Source: CAZOOW01 sp964581535
GTDB lineage: Bacteria; Patescibacteriota; Saccharimonadia; Saccharimonadales; Saccharimonadaceae
Direction: 5' to 3'
Length of the DNA: 64,000 nt
Assembly (NCBI GenBank): GCA_964581535.1
Contig: CAZOOW010000001.1
Coordinates: 186,001 to 250,000 of the forward strand
Shown here: piece by piece, positions 26,084-34,881 of the stretch
Position numbering within the stretch: the stretch's first letter is position 1
Layout of the letters: each line of letters starts with the position of its first letter
Made by a program: the position numbers and the translations under genes
The notes under the pieces: generated by a model
Database searches by the model: none
Told to the model about the DNA's origin: nothing
Seen by the model: only the letters and a program-made list of their open reading frames with translations

Positions 26084-26357
26084 TTTGTGGAAAAAATGTG
26101 CACGGTTTGTGTATCTAGCATGGCAAAAGTCTGTTCATAGAAATGCACAGTTTGTACACATAAACGAGCCTTTTCTTTTGCGTGAGACATTTATACACCG
26201 ATTTATCGACATATCCACACAAACTACCCCACGCCAATTCACCTATTTATTCACACTTTTATTTTCAAAATCACCCCTGTTTCAATCCAAGTTATACACA
26301 CTATCCACAAAGCCTATTATTACGACTACTATTTATATATAAAAGAAGGAAGAAGAA
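26084..26357. other. oriC part 2: DnaA-box-rich, AT-rich spacer between dnaA and dnaN
   Basis: This stretch contains many 9-mers close to the DnaA box: inverted TTTTCCACA (26086-26094), TTGTACACA (26152-26160), TTATACACC (26191-26199), TTATCGACA (26203-26211), ATATCCACA (26211-26219), TTATACACA (26292-26300) and CTATCCACA (26301-26309), with AT-rich runs at 26240-26275 and 26315-26345. The pattern suits a bipartite origin or unwinding region. No gene is seen. Confidence 0.6.
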
Positions 26358-27449
26358 ATGAAGGTATCGGTCACACAAGAAAATCTCAACAAAGCCCTGA
26401 GTGTTGTCTCACGAGTAGCGAGTAATAAAACCTCTCTACCTGTTTTGAACAATATATTACTTCGCACTGAAAAAAACCGTCTTCTCCTTGCTGCTACCAA
26501 CCTCGAAGTTGCAATTACTGAATTTATCGGTGCAAAAGTTGTGAGTGATGGTGCTCTTACAATTCCTGCCCGTCTTCTAAGTGAATTCATTGCTAACCTT
26601 CCGAAAGGGAACATCGATCTGAAAGTTGATGGATCGAAACTCCATATCACCTCTGATAAGTATAACTCGACAATAAACGGTATGTTGGCGGAAGAGTTTC
26701 CTAGCCTACCTGAAATAAACGCAGCCGAAGAGATAAAGTTACCTGCTGATATGGTAAAAAACGCAATCAGTCAAACGATTCTGACAGCTTCGCATGATGA
26801 TACGCGTCCGGTTCTAACTGGAGTCCTGTGCCATAGCTTTGAAGGATATCTCTATTTTGCGGCGACTGATGGGTATCGACTAGCCGAGCGGCGTCTCGTA
26901 AAAACTACTCAAGAGATCCGTGCACTTATCCCCGCTTCAACACTTGCTGATGTTGCAAGGGTTATTCCAGATGATTGTGATGAAATAACATTGTTAGTCG
27001 ATGATTCCCAGGTTCGTTTTAGAATGGATGATGTAGAAGTTACGAGTCGGCTGATCGACGGTAATTTCCCTGACTATCGTCAACTGATTCCTAAAGAAAC
27101 AGAAATCCATGCAGATATTTCGCGAGGTGATTTTACTCGGATCACAAAAGTCGCCAGTCTATTTGCTCGAGAAAGTGGCGGAAGTGTTACGATTGCTACT
27201 GATTCTGAGAATCAACAAGTTTCTATCCATTCCGTTGCCTCACAACTTGGTGAAAATACATCAGAGGCCTCTGCTGTGGTGGATAATGATGGATCAGTAA
27301 CACTGAACTCACGGTACCTTATAGAAGCGTTAGGGTGCTTTGATACGGAGAAAATTCAGTTTGGTTTCAGCGGTAAACTAGCCCCCTGTGTTATTAGCTC
27401 TGATAAGAATGATGAATATCAGCATATCATCATGCCGCTCAGAAGCTAA
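26358..27449 (+). CDS. dnaN: DNA polymerase III beta sliding clamp
   Basis: A 363-residue sliding clamp made of three similar domains of about 120 residues. Characteristic pieces are LNKALSVVSRVASNKTSLPVLNN (given here as VASNKTSLPVLNNILL) at the start, HDDTRPVLTGV, FAATDGYRLAERR, RLIDGNFPDYRQLIP and the C-terminal HIIMPLRS. It holds the replicative polymerase on DNA. A purine-rich Shine-Dalgarno region (AGAAGGAAGAAGAA) directly precedes the ATG, unlike most genes here that start a transcript. Confidence 0.97.
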   Translation: MKVSVTQENLNKALSVVSRVASNKTSLPVLNNILLRTEKNRLLLAATNLEVAITEFIGAKVVSDGALTIPARLLSEFIANLPKGNIDLKVDGSKLHITSDKYNSTINGMLAEEFPSLPEINAAEEIKLPADMVKNAISQTILTASHDDTRPVLTGVLCHSFEGYLYFAATDGYRLAERRLVKTTQEIRALIPASTLADVARVIPDDCDEITLLVDDSQVRFRMDDVEVTSRLIDGNFPDYRQLIPKETEIHADISRGDFTRITKVASLFARESGGSVTIATDSENQQVSIHSVASQLGENTSEASAVVDNDGSVTLNSRYLIEALGCFDTEKIQFGFSGKLAPCVISSDKNDEYQHIIMPLRS

Positions 27450-27468
27450 CTAGTACAATAGAATACAG

Positions 27469-28518
27469 ATGAAACTCGAGAGTATACGACTTCAAAATTT
27501 CCGTTCCCATGAAGCGGCGGAATTTGTATTTTCCGAAACCACGACGATTATTAGTGGAAAAAACGGTTCAGGGAAAACAAATATTCTTGAGGCGATTTAT
27601 ATATTACTTCAGGGTACTTCTTTTCGGGCGGGTGATAAAGATCTCGTTCTGTACGAAAAAGATTGGTGGCGAGTGGATGGTTGTGTGGATGGCAGCGTTC
27701 GACAGTTGCGTTACCAATTACAGCAAAAACCATCAAAACAACTGGTGGTAAATGATGTAAAAAAACGGTTTATGTACCGGGACAAGCTGCCGGTTGTTTT
27801 GTTCGAGCCAAATGATTTACTTTTTGTGAGCGGCTCACCGTCTCGTCGTCGCGATAGTGTCGATATAATGATCAACAGTTTGTCGCAGGACTACAAACAG
27901 CATGTTGCACGTTATGAACGAACTCTACTCCAACGAAATAATCTAATAAAAAAACATTCCAACAGTTCGTCTCTTGCCGATGCACTCTTTGCGTGGGATG
28001 TAACGTTATCACGCCACGCTTACGCGATAATTCAGCATCGCGAGAACTTTATAGTCTCGATCAACGAGTATCTTGCTCGGTATTATGAGATGATCGCTAA
28101 CGAAACGATAGACGTTGCACTAGACTATGCCCCTTCTCTTCCAATTAATATGAGCGAGTCGATGATTCTAGAGGCGCTGAATAAACATATCGATGCCGAT
28201 CGAATTCGTCAAACAACAACACATGGACCACACCGGGATGATTTTCATTTTAAAATTCGTGGTGTTGATGCAAAAACGAATGCTTCACGTGGCGAAACAC
28301 GTTCGCTTATTCTTGCTTTTAAATTTTCCTATGCAGAGCTACTTGGAAAAGCATATGGCATAACGCCTATTCTACTTTTCGATGACGTCTTTAGTGAGCT
28401 TGATGAAACTAGGCGAAAAAGCATATCGAAGCTTTCGATGAAGCATCAGACAATTATTACAGATACAGATAAAATGCTTTCATCGAACCATATAACGGAA
28501 TCTATAATTAATTTGTAA
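27469..28518 (+). CDS. recF: DNA replication and repair protein RecF
   Basis: A 349-residue SMC-like ATPase that helps load RecA at gaps. Walker A is ISGKNGSGKTNILEAIY (about 28-44), followed by LQGTSFRAGDKDL; the middle has PSRRRDSVD; the C-terminal ABC-type signature region is THGPHRDDF and SRGETRSLILAFKF, with Walker B ILLFDDVFSELDE. A TACAAT box lies 9 bases before the ATG, so it may have its own near-leaderless transcript in addition to read-through from dnaN. Its 3' end overlaps the convergent 28508 gene by 11 bases. Confidence 0.95.
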   Translation: MKLESIRLQNFRSHEAAEFVFSETTTIISGKNGSGKTNILEAIYILLQGTSFRAGDKDLVLYEKDWWRVDGCVDGSVRQLRYQLQQKPSKQLVVNDVKKRFMYRDKLPVVLFEPNDLLFVSGSPSRRRDSVDIMINSLSQDYKQHVARYERTLLQRNNLIKKHSNSSSLADALFAWDVTLSRHAYAIIQHRENFIVSINEYLARYYEMIANETIDVALDYAPSLPINMSESMILEALNKHIDADRIRQTTTHGPHRDDFHFKIRGVDAKTNASRGETRSLILAFKFSYAELLGKAYGITPILLFDDVFSELDETRRKSISKLSMKHQTIITDTDKMLSSNHITESIINL

Positions 28519-29899
28519 CAAATCTGCCATCTCGAGGGCTTAAACCAACGAAAGAAAAATAATACCAACTCAATAAATTACTATTCGATTTACTGACACA
28601 TACAGAAAAATCAGAATTCTTTTTTAAATAATTATCGTCATATATATTTCCGACTTTAACAATTTTTTTATCACTATATATCTGAATATAGTCGCTGTAT
28701 TGTCGGGCACAATCATTAATAATTTTTTCTGTTTGTTGTTCGTTGACCTCAGGTTGTTTATAGCCATTTTTTGAGGCAATAATAAACTTTTCGTTTGTAT
28801 TTTTGAAAAGTACATCCCCACTACTACTAATAGAAGCCTTATTACTTTCGTCGAAAGTTGATTGCTGCTCAATATCTTTTATTGTCGCATATTTAGAAAA
28901 TCCTAATAGGTTTTTCCCTTCTGAAATATAAGATCCATTATCCAAAAGTACTGAAGCTAAAGAGTTAGAGTGATTTAATAAAAACGAGGTACCCAGTGAG
29001 ATATTGTCGCCTATTTTTGTAACCCGGTCTGTAGAAGGGTAATAAACGTATAAGCTGCCCACAGGTATTAGCTCATCATTTTTATATAATTCACTATTGG
29101 GTTTACTGGTGGCGATTAGGAATGAAGTACTGTCAATTGCGGCTGATATTGATCTAATACTTTTTAATGGAACCTGTTTCTTCATTGGCTGAGAGTATTT
29201 GTTTGCCATCCATAATATTGGTTCAGTAGTGCTAATGTCTTCACCGATGTAACACACGAAAGCTACTGGACCACAATCGTTTAGTGATTTCGGAATCGAT
29301 CTACCCGCACCACCAAGGCTGGTAGTTGTATGAGTGTTGTCGTCAGAAAAAACCAACTCCCTGTTGGGGATACTTGTTTGTTCTAAGTCAGATTTATCTA
29401 CTCTTGTAAAAACAATACCCTTATTTTTCAGAGAGTACATTAGTACATCAGTATCGAATACATCAGGACTAACAAGTTTTATATCTTTTTTCTTAAAGTC
29501 AATGTACCAAATGTATCCGTCGGTATTTGTGTCTGACCCTAAGCTCATTGATTCGAAAATATTTAACACTCGAGACTTTTTTAGTGACGCATCAGTGAAT
29601 TGAACATATGCACCACTATCCCCCGCAGAATACATTGAGCGTATAGTTGGTAGATCGGCCATATCCGCTAAAACTATAGTTTTATTCTTTATAGGGTCGG
29701 TTTTTAGAAACTGCATCCCGTTGTAACTATAAATGGCCTGGTTAATAAATTGAGCGAAAGATTGAGAAGGAAAAAGTGTTTCCGAATATTTCAAAACAAG
29801 ATAGTTAGGTTTTAATACAAAAATACTAACGATTAGTAATATGACCACTGCTACTAATACGTAAATGATTTTTATTCTAGATAGTTTTACATTTTGCAT
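28508..29899 (-). CDS. N-terminally anchored extracytoplasmic protein, unknown function
   Basis: I do not recognise this 463-residue protein. A basic tip and one hydrophobic helix at about 10-29 anchor it, with the rest predicted outside the cell. The body is rich in Ser, Asp and Lys with regular short beta-like stretches (YIWYIDFKKKDIKLVSP, GSLYVYYPSTDRVTKIGD, TSFLIATSKPNSE), which suggests a beta-propeller-like fold, but I cannot prove this. Shine-Dalgarno AAGGAGG lies 5 bases before the ATG. It is the last gene of the secretion-locus arm, 10 bases after the lysozyme/M23 gene, so a surface role with that apparatus is likely. Confidence 0.65.
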   Translation of the reverse strand: MQNVKLSRIKIIYVLVAVVILLIVSIFVLKPNYLVLKYSETLFPSQSFAQFINQAIYSYNGMQFLKTDPIKNKTIVLADMADLPTIRSMYSAGDSGAYVQFTDASLKKSRVLNIFESMSLGSDTNTDGYIWYIDFKKKDIKLVSPDVFDTDVLMYSLKNKGIVFTRVDKSDLEQTSIPNRELVFSDDNTHTTTSLGGAGRSIPKSLNDCGPVAFVCYIGEDISTTEPILWMANKYSQPMKKQVPLKSIRSISAAIDSTSFLIATSKPNSELYKNDELIPVGSLYVYYPSTDRVTKIGDNISLGTSFLLNHSNSLASVLLDNGSYISEGKNLLGFSKYATIKDIEQQSTFDESNKASISSSGDVLFKNTNEKFIIASKNGYKQPEVNEQQTEKIINDCARQYSDYIQIYSDKKIVKVGNIYDDNYLKKNSDFSVCVSKSNSNLLSWYYFSFVGLSPRDGRFVTN

Positions 29900-29909
29900 A
29901 TTAGCCTCC

Positions 29910-31130
29910 TTATCCTTCTAGTTTTTGGTAGGTGTCAAATAACGGTTTACCTATTGAACGGAAGTTATCCATAATATCCGGTGCACAGTAAGCCCTACTA
30001 CAGGGTTGTCGTATCTTGTCGGTTGACGCATCTATATGTAGGTGATCACCATTACAATTCGGCAGATTTCTACCAATTTTTCCGATTTCTTGACCGACAG
30101 ATATATTATTCCCTACCCGTAAATCAACACTACCTGGTTGCATATGCATATATGATATTGCTATCTTATAGTCCTCATTCCACACAACGACCGACTGTCC
30201 GTTGCATGTATCACTAAACAAATAAGATATTTTCCCTGGCATAAAAGCTACTACCGGTGTTCCTCCTGGGGTCATGATATCGTAAGCGGTATAATTATGG
30301 CCCGAAAGACTCGTTGTTCCGTTTTGAAATATTCCAGGATTCTTTACGATTGACTTACTACCTTTTAGCGGAAAGACAACCTCTCCATAATCTTGTGATG
30401 TGACTGACTCACCTCCGCAACTTGAACTCGAAACGCTGCCACCACCATGCATTTTCATGTAGTTATCGTAAGCGGTTTGAGCATTTTTTCTCCTTTCCGA
30501 CTCATGTGCATATTGAGCATTTGGTCGCTCAAACGTGTTCATAAATGATGTTGCGGCAGACTCAGGAGAGTTTTGTTTTTTAAGCTCAGATAAAACTTCC
30601 GTGTAAGACGGAGAGTCAAGTTCCTTTTTAAGATAACCAAAATTTGCAGCATCTGTCGCTCCGCCAGTTCCATCTACGTAATCGTTATCATGCATATAGT
30701 TGACAAATGCTGTTTTACGCTCGAATGACCACTGGGCCCAACCGTAGCCACGATCATCATCGTTAGGCGGTCCTGCCTTTGCTCCGCTAGGAGTAGGATT
30801 TTCATTTACGTTTGGCGGTAGATTAACACCACCAGACTCCCACATAAAGTTACCGACTGGACCGGATGCCTGAGCTGCGTTAAGTCCGTAACTCATAAAA
30901 GCCATAACAAGATTGGCTTGCCTTTCTTCGGTTGTCTGTCCGAGGCTAAAGTTTCCTGTGAGTGAAAAGTTACTGCCACAACTGCTTTCTTGGCTTGTTG
31001 ACCCGCTTCTTTCTTCAAACATAAGATTGTTGTTTTCCGTGTAAGATTGGTTTAATGTTATCGCCTGTACGGGACCGGAGCTAATAACTATCACACAAAA
31101 TAAAGAAATAATTAGTCGAAAAACATACAT
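29910..31130 (-). CDS. Secreted bifunctional peptidoglycan hydrolase: phage-tail-lysozyme domain + M23 peptidase
   Basis: A 406-residue exported wall hydrolase. A signal peptide or anchor covers about 1-24 (IISLFCVIVISSGPVQA). Residues about 70-215 fit the phage tail lysozyme family: ANLVMAFMSYGLNAAQASG, GNFMWESGG with the candidate catalytic Glu, and DDRGYGWAQWSFERKTAF. Residues about 270-395 are an M23 endopeptidase: SGHNYTAYDIMTPGG with the metal-binding His and Asp, AISYMHMQ, VGQEIGKIGR and the HLHID metal/active-site motif. Combining glycan-strand and peptide cleavage is what VirB1-like or Tn916-type conjugation hydrolases do. The frame is open to a TTG at 31151, but ATG 31130 leads directly into the signal peptide. 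Confidence 0.87.
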   Translation of the reverse strand: MYVFRLIISLFCVIVISSGPVQAITLNQSYTENNNLMFEERSGSTSQESSCGSNFSLTGNFSLGQTTEERQANLVMAFMSYGLNAAQASGPVGNFMWESGGVNLPPNVNENPTPSGAKAGPPNDDDRGYGWAQWSFERKTAFVNYMHDNDYVDGTGGATDAANFGYLKKELDSPSYTEVLSELKKQNSPESAATSFMNTFERPNAQYAHESERRKNAQTAYDNYMKMHGGGSVSSSSCGGESVTSQDYGEVVFPLKGSKSIVKNPGIFQNGTTSLSGHNYTAYDIMTPGGTPVVAFMPGKISYLFSDTCNGQSVVVWNEDYKIAISYMHMQPGSVDLRVGNNISVGQEIGKIGRNLPNCNGDHLHIDASTDKIRQPCSRAYCAPDIMDNFRSIGKPLFDTYQKLEG

Positions 31131-31137
31131 ACTTATA

Positions 31138-34100
31138 TCATTTCCAATCAACCTCGGTATGAGCGTATGTTAGTTTTGAGACTTTGTCAGCGCTTACCAC
31201 ATGTGTGCCGTAGTGGTATTTTGTAGTCCAGTTGAACTCCTCCACAACTATAGAGCCGTCAGATTTAACCTCCGCAACAAGTGCAACATGACCATATGTA
31301 GGGTTTGCCATGTTAGTAGGGAAAGAGACAACAGCATGAACTGCGGGAGTGTGATCTACTTTATAACCAAACGCCTTTCCTAAATTTGCTGCGAAATCTT
31401 TTCCATCCCCATAACTACCAGCTTTATACTTTGTTGTATGTCGACTAAGTACCCATTTAGCATAATCAACGCAATTTCCTGAGCTTAACCCATCTGGGCC
31501 AATATATCCCTTACCTACTACACCACCATCTTGACTCTGATTTGCGCCAGGTATCGAAATATCTGCAACTACGGTATGATGACTGTCAGACCCATTTGCG
31601 GGGGGGCTGATAGTGGCATCGTATTTAGTTACGCTTACACCCCTACTTAAAAATATATGGTCTACTGGGCCAAGTGAGCCCAAACCTGTTAGGCTTGTGT
31701 CTGGTGATTTTGTCGGACAAACGCCGCGTAAGCCCTTGAAGGCATCATACGAATCCCATAGTAGGTTTTCTGCTGTAAGAATACAGTAGACAGAATTGTT
31801 TCTATTATCTTGGTAGGTTCTTTGTGCATCTTCGTTATTATATTTTGAGTTGAAATCACCTGTTAAGAAAATAGGTACTTTTTCGGAAGCTAAATTCTGC
31901 ACATATTCTGCTCTTTCCTTTGCGCTTTTATATCGCGCTAGTGGTTGGCCGGTTGTTGCGCTAGCGTTTGAACCGTCATTACCGACAGGCTCATGTTGGT
32001 TTAGAAGGTAGATATCTTGCCCAGACTGCTTTAGCTTTAGTCTCACCTGGATGACTGCTTTGTCACTATAGCTACCCATAACATGGTACCCGGCAATAGC
32101 CTTCCCGCTAACAAATTCAACCGTATCTTTATTCCATATCACTGAGTTTGTTGCGGCCATCCCCGCGCTTCCGTAGTTCTCGGGGTAAATACCGTATTTA
32201 CCATCGAGCAAAGAAGGTAACCTTGCCCACTGATTTTGTCGAACTTCCTGAAGACCGACGACGTCTAATGAATTATTTTTAATCACACTAGCAGATCTTT
32301 GTAGTCGAGACTCCCAGTTAGAAGCTCCATCAGATGTGCTGTGAAGAATGTTAAATGAAGCAAGCCGAAAATCTCCACCTTCTCCGCTTAGACTAGAGGT
32401 ATCACCGCCATCAGGACCGACACCCAGTTCGTCATCTCTTGCTGCATCAAGACTTTCACTAGTATTCCTGTCTAGTAAAAAAACACTCCAGCGATCATAT
32501 AAGTCTTTTTTATCTTCTTTTGGTACACATATTTGAGTACCAGCATCGTTATCTTCGTCGTCAATGGGGTCTGTTCCGTTAACGCAAATATCAATGTACT
32601 GCCCAAAATTATCCTTGTCGGTTGGGTTGGCATCCGCATCGAGATAACCATTTTCGTATAACCATGTAGTATTTTGTTCTGAATCAATATTTAGTACGTT
32701 TTCGGTTAGCGCATAAATTGGATTACAGAATGCATCAGTGGCAACTCCCATTCTTAAATATCTTTCATCAACACACAAATCTTGACGGTATACATCTACA
32801 TCATCGGCTGCAGATACCTGTTGGAATAAAAACTTACTTGGAGTGCTGAAGGGAATCTGAGCTAGTTTACTCACGACTCCAGCAGTGTCCAATACATAAG
32901 CTGCAGTTGCAGCAGGCATTAGTAGGTTGGTCAAGTATAATGCGAAATTAGTGTAATATGTTGTGTTTAAAAAGGGCTCGTTCGCATTTTGCACTGCCGC
33001 GATAAATCGGCTCTCAGTGTACGCGGACTTTCTGGCGTTATCGTACGAATTTTTTGAAAGCAGTGGCAAGCCACCTGATCGACCGAGTTGGCCTCCTAGT
33101 GCTCCTAATCCACTAGCCATAGCGGTACCAGCACCAAAACCACCACGAGGATCATTTTCCGGGTCAGGAGCAATAGTTCCTGAAAGTATCTGAATTAGTC
33201 GAGGCTTCATATACGACATAAATGAAGCTGCGGCAATCTGACTAGCGATACCGACCCCTGCTGTTCCAATGAGCGCTGCACAACCCGTTCCTGCAAACAT
33301 ACACCCGATTATTTCCCCCGCACCCATAAATACACCTGTTATAACCAGAGCAGTTTGCCCATACCATGATTTAATATGCTTACAGCCTGTAGCGCCGCCG
33401 AGCTCACTAGCTTTACCTATCACTTCTCTCGTGAGAGCTAGCTTAGGTGTACCATTATTGAAATTCGCAATTGCAGTAGAACTGGCAATCCTCCCTTGCA
33501 TAGGTAATGTAACTATAGGTGATTCAGAAAAGTTTTTACCTTTTGATCCATCATCGGTAGTACTTTTTTTCAACAAAATTCCAGCAATGAAAGCAGCTTT
33601 TTCGGGATCCATTTTTTGGGCCTTAACCATATCTGCTGCGGTGAGAAATACTGAAGAGTATCGTATCAAATCCCTTGCCTGGTAAAGCGTTGCTGCGAAT
33701 GAAATAAGTCTCAGGTATCGATAAGCCGTACAGGCACCATCAGCTACTCCTAGTGCATTCATAACACCACCCTTAAGCGTTGCGCCTGCAATATTTCCCC
33801 ATTTTTCAGCCCCGGTTTCAGTTAGTGCTGAGGTATTAGGTAGTTTATCAGCCGGAACACCGTCGGTAGCAGCAGTATTTCGCAAATCATTTGACTCCTC
33901 CACAATTTCATCGCCATACTGAGATGCCCTGTTTCGCTCTTCTTCCGCTTGCTCACCCTCCTCATTGCCTGCGCCAGATCTGGTATCAGTAGATGCTCTG
34001 GTGCTCATACCATAAAGACGTTGTCTCATTTCATCAAGGTTTTTTGGTATCGTACTTCTATCTACACCTAGTTTGTTCAATTTCATTACTTGAGCTAGAC

Positions 34101-34860
34101 CACGCCAAGCAATTGACTTGGGTGAGGCTGTTGCGAGTTGTAATGATTTTGCGAATCTTGGATTTGATCTATAGAATCTATCAAAGTTTGATGAATTTAT
34201 CTTGAGATTCGTCTTGGTAGCCTCATCGAAATAACTAAAATGAGTTATTCTCCCTTTGCTATCAACATTAGTTTTTATGCCCCTTTCCCTCAGTTTTAAA
34301 AGCTCTTTTTCCTCTATTCGATTTGGGATGAATTTACATACAGCACCCGAACAGGTTTTGGTGCCAAAATATCGCAGTTTGTATACTTTACCGATTCGCT
34401 TACTATAGGCAGTATGATTGAATTTATCTCCCCACACAGAGGCAACTTCTTTCAGCTGGACAAACACTCCGAACGGCGCGAAAGCTGCTAAAAGCAGTAA
34501 TAATGCAATTGCTGCTCCGCTGAAAATACCTATAAGTTTTGTTCGTTTTTTACTGATGAGAACTTTTGCAGTTTTCTTTACTTTATCCAGCCTATCTGAG
34601 GAAGGTTTTGATTCCGGTTTGTTCTCGCGCTTGGCGACATCTGAATCATCATATTTTTTTGGTTTTTGTATACCGACGGAATTTTCTACATCATTTAGAT
34701 CACTCATGTAATCTCTCGCATCCGCATCAGGCTGATTACTCGTGACCTGGAGGCCTTGTTGACCGACTTGTTCGTTAAAAACGCGGTCATAATCATGTTG
34801 CGATGGATCGCCGCCTAAATCAGTATACTTTTCTCTCGGGTCACTAGTTTTAAGTGCCAT
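31138..34860 (-). CDS. Large membrane protein with endonuclease/exonuclease/phosphatase domain and C-terminal CHAP domain
   Basis: A 1240-residue protein unique in this window. A charged cytoplasmic N-terminus (1-105) is followed by a membrane helix (about 110-132), a long region with hydrophobic stretches near 500-560 and 650-690, and then two enzyme-like domains. The EEP domain (about 885-1115) has FRLASFNILH, LDVVGLQEVR, IFLTGDFNSKY, DHIFLSRG and SDSHHTVVADI, the full catalytic set of DNase I/sphingomyelinase-fold enzymes. The CHAP domain (about 1125-1235) has GNCVDYAKW with the catalytic Cys and YGHVALVAEV with the His. It lies between virB4 and the lysozyme/M23 gene, so it may be a delivered effector or a channel part. 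The EEP substrate is unknown. Confidence 0.82.
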   Translation of the reverse strand: MALKTSDPREKYTDLGGDPSQHDYDRVFNEQVGQQGLQVTSNQPDADARDYMSDLNDVENSVGIQKPKKYDDSDVAKRENKPESKPSSDRLDKVKKTAKVLISKKRTKLIGIFSGAAIALLLLLAAFAPFGVFVQLKEVASVWGDKFNHTAYSKRIGKVYKLRYFGTKTCSGAVCKFIPNRIEEKELLKLRERGIKTNVDSKGRITHFSYFDEATKTNLKINSSNFDRFYRSNPRFAKSLQLATASPKSIAWRGLAQVMKLNKLGVDRSTIPKNLDEMRQRLYGMSTRASTDTRSGAGNEEGEQAEEERNRASQYGDEIVEESNDLRNTAATDGVPADKLPNTSALTETGAEKWGNIAGATLKGGVMNALGVADGACTAYRYLRLISFAATLYQARDLIRYSSVFLTAADMVKAQKMDPEKAAFIAGILLKKSTTDDGSKGKNFSESPIVTLPMQGRIASSTAIANFNNGTPKLALTREVIGKASELGGATGCKHIKSWYGQTALVITGVFMGAGEIIGCMFAGTGCAALIGTAGVGIASQIAAASFMSYMKPRLIQILSGTIAPDPENDPRGGFGAGTAMASGLGALGGQLGRSGGLPLLSKNSYDNARKSAYTESRFIAAVQNANEPFLNTTYYTNFALYLTNLLMPAATAAYVLDTAGVVSKLAQIPFSTPSKFLFQQVSAADDVDVYRQDLCVDERYLRMGVATDAFCNPIYALTENVLNIDSEQNTTWLYENGYLDADANPTDKDNFGQYIDICVNGTDPIDDEDNDAGTQICVPKEDKKDLYDRWSVFLLDRNTSESLDAARDDELGVGPDGGDTSSLSGEGGDFRLASFNILHSTSDGASNWESRLQRSASVIKNNSLDVVGLQEVRQNQWARLPSLLDGKYGIYPENYGSAGMAATNSVIWNKDTVEFVSGKAIAGYHVMGSYSDKAVIQVRLKLKQSGQDIYLLNQHEPVGNDGSNASATTGQPLARYKSAKERAEYVQNLASEKVPIFLTGDFNSKYNNEDAQRTYQDNRNNSVYCILTAENLLWDSYDAFKGLRGVCPTKSPDTSLTGLGSLGPVDHIFLSRGVSVTKYDATISPPANGSDSHHTVVADISIPGANQSQDGGVVGKGYIGPDGLSSGNCVDYAKWVLSRHTTKYKAGSYGDGKDFAANLGKAFGYKVDHTPAVHAVVSFPTNMANPTYGHVALVAEVKSDGSIVVEEFNWTTKYHYGTHVVSADKVSKLTYAHTEVDWK

Positions 34861-34881
34861 TTTTGGTGATTTTCAGGCTTA

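Noticed and set aside
31130..31151. TTG start at 31151 for the lysozyme/M23 gene
   Set aside because: It would put seven polar residues before the signal peptide and overlap the upstream gene by 14 bases; ATG 31130 gives a standard signal peptide.
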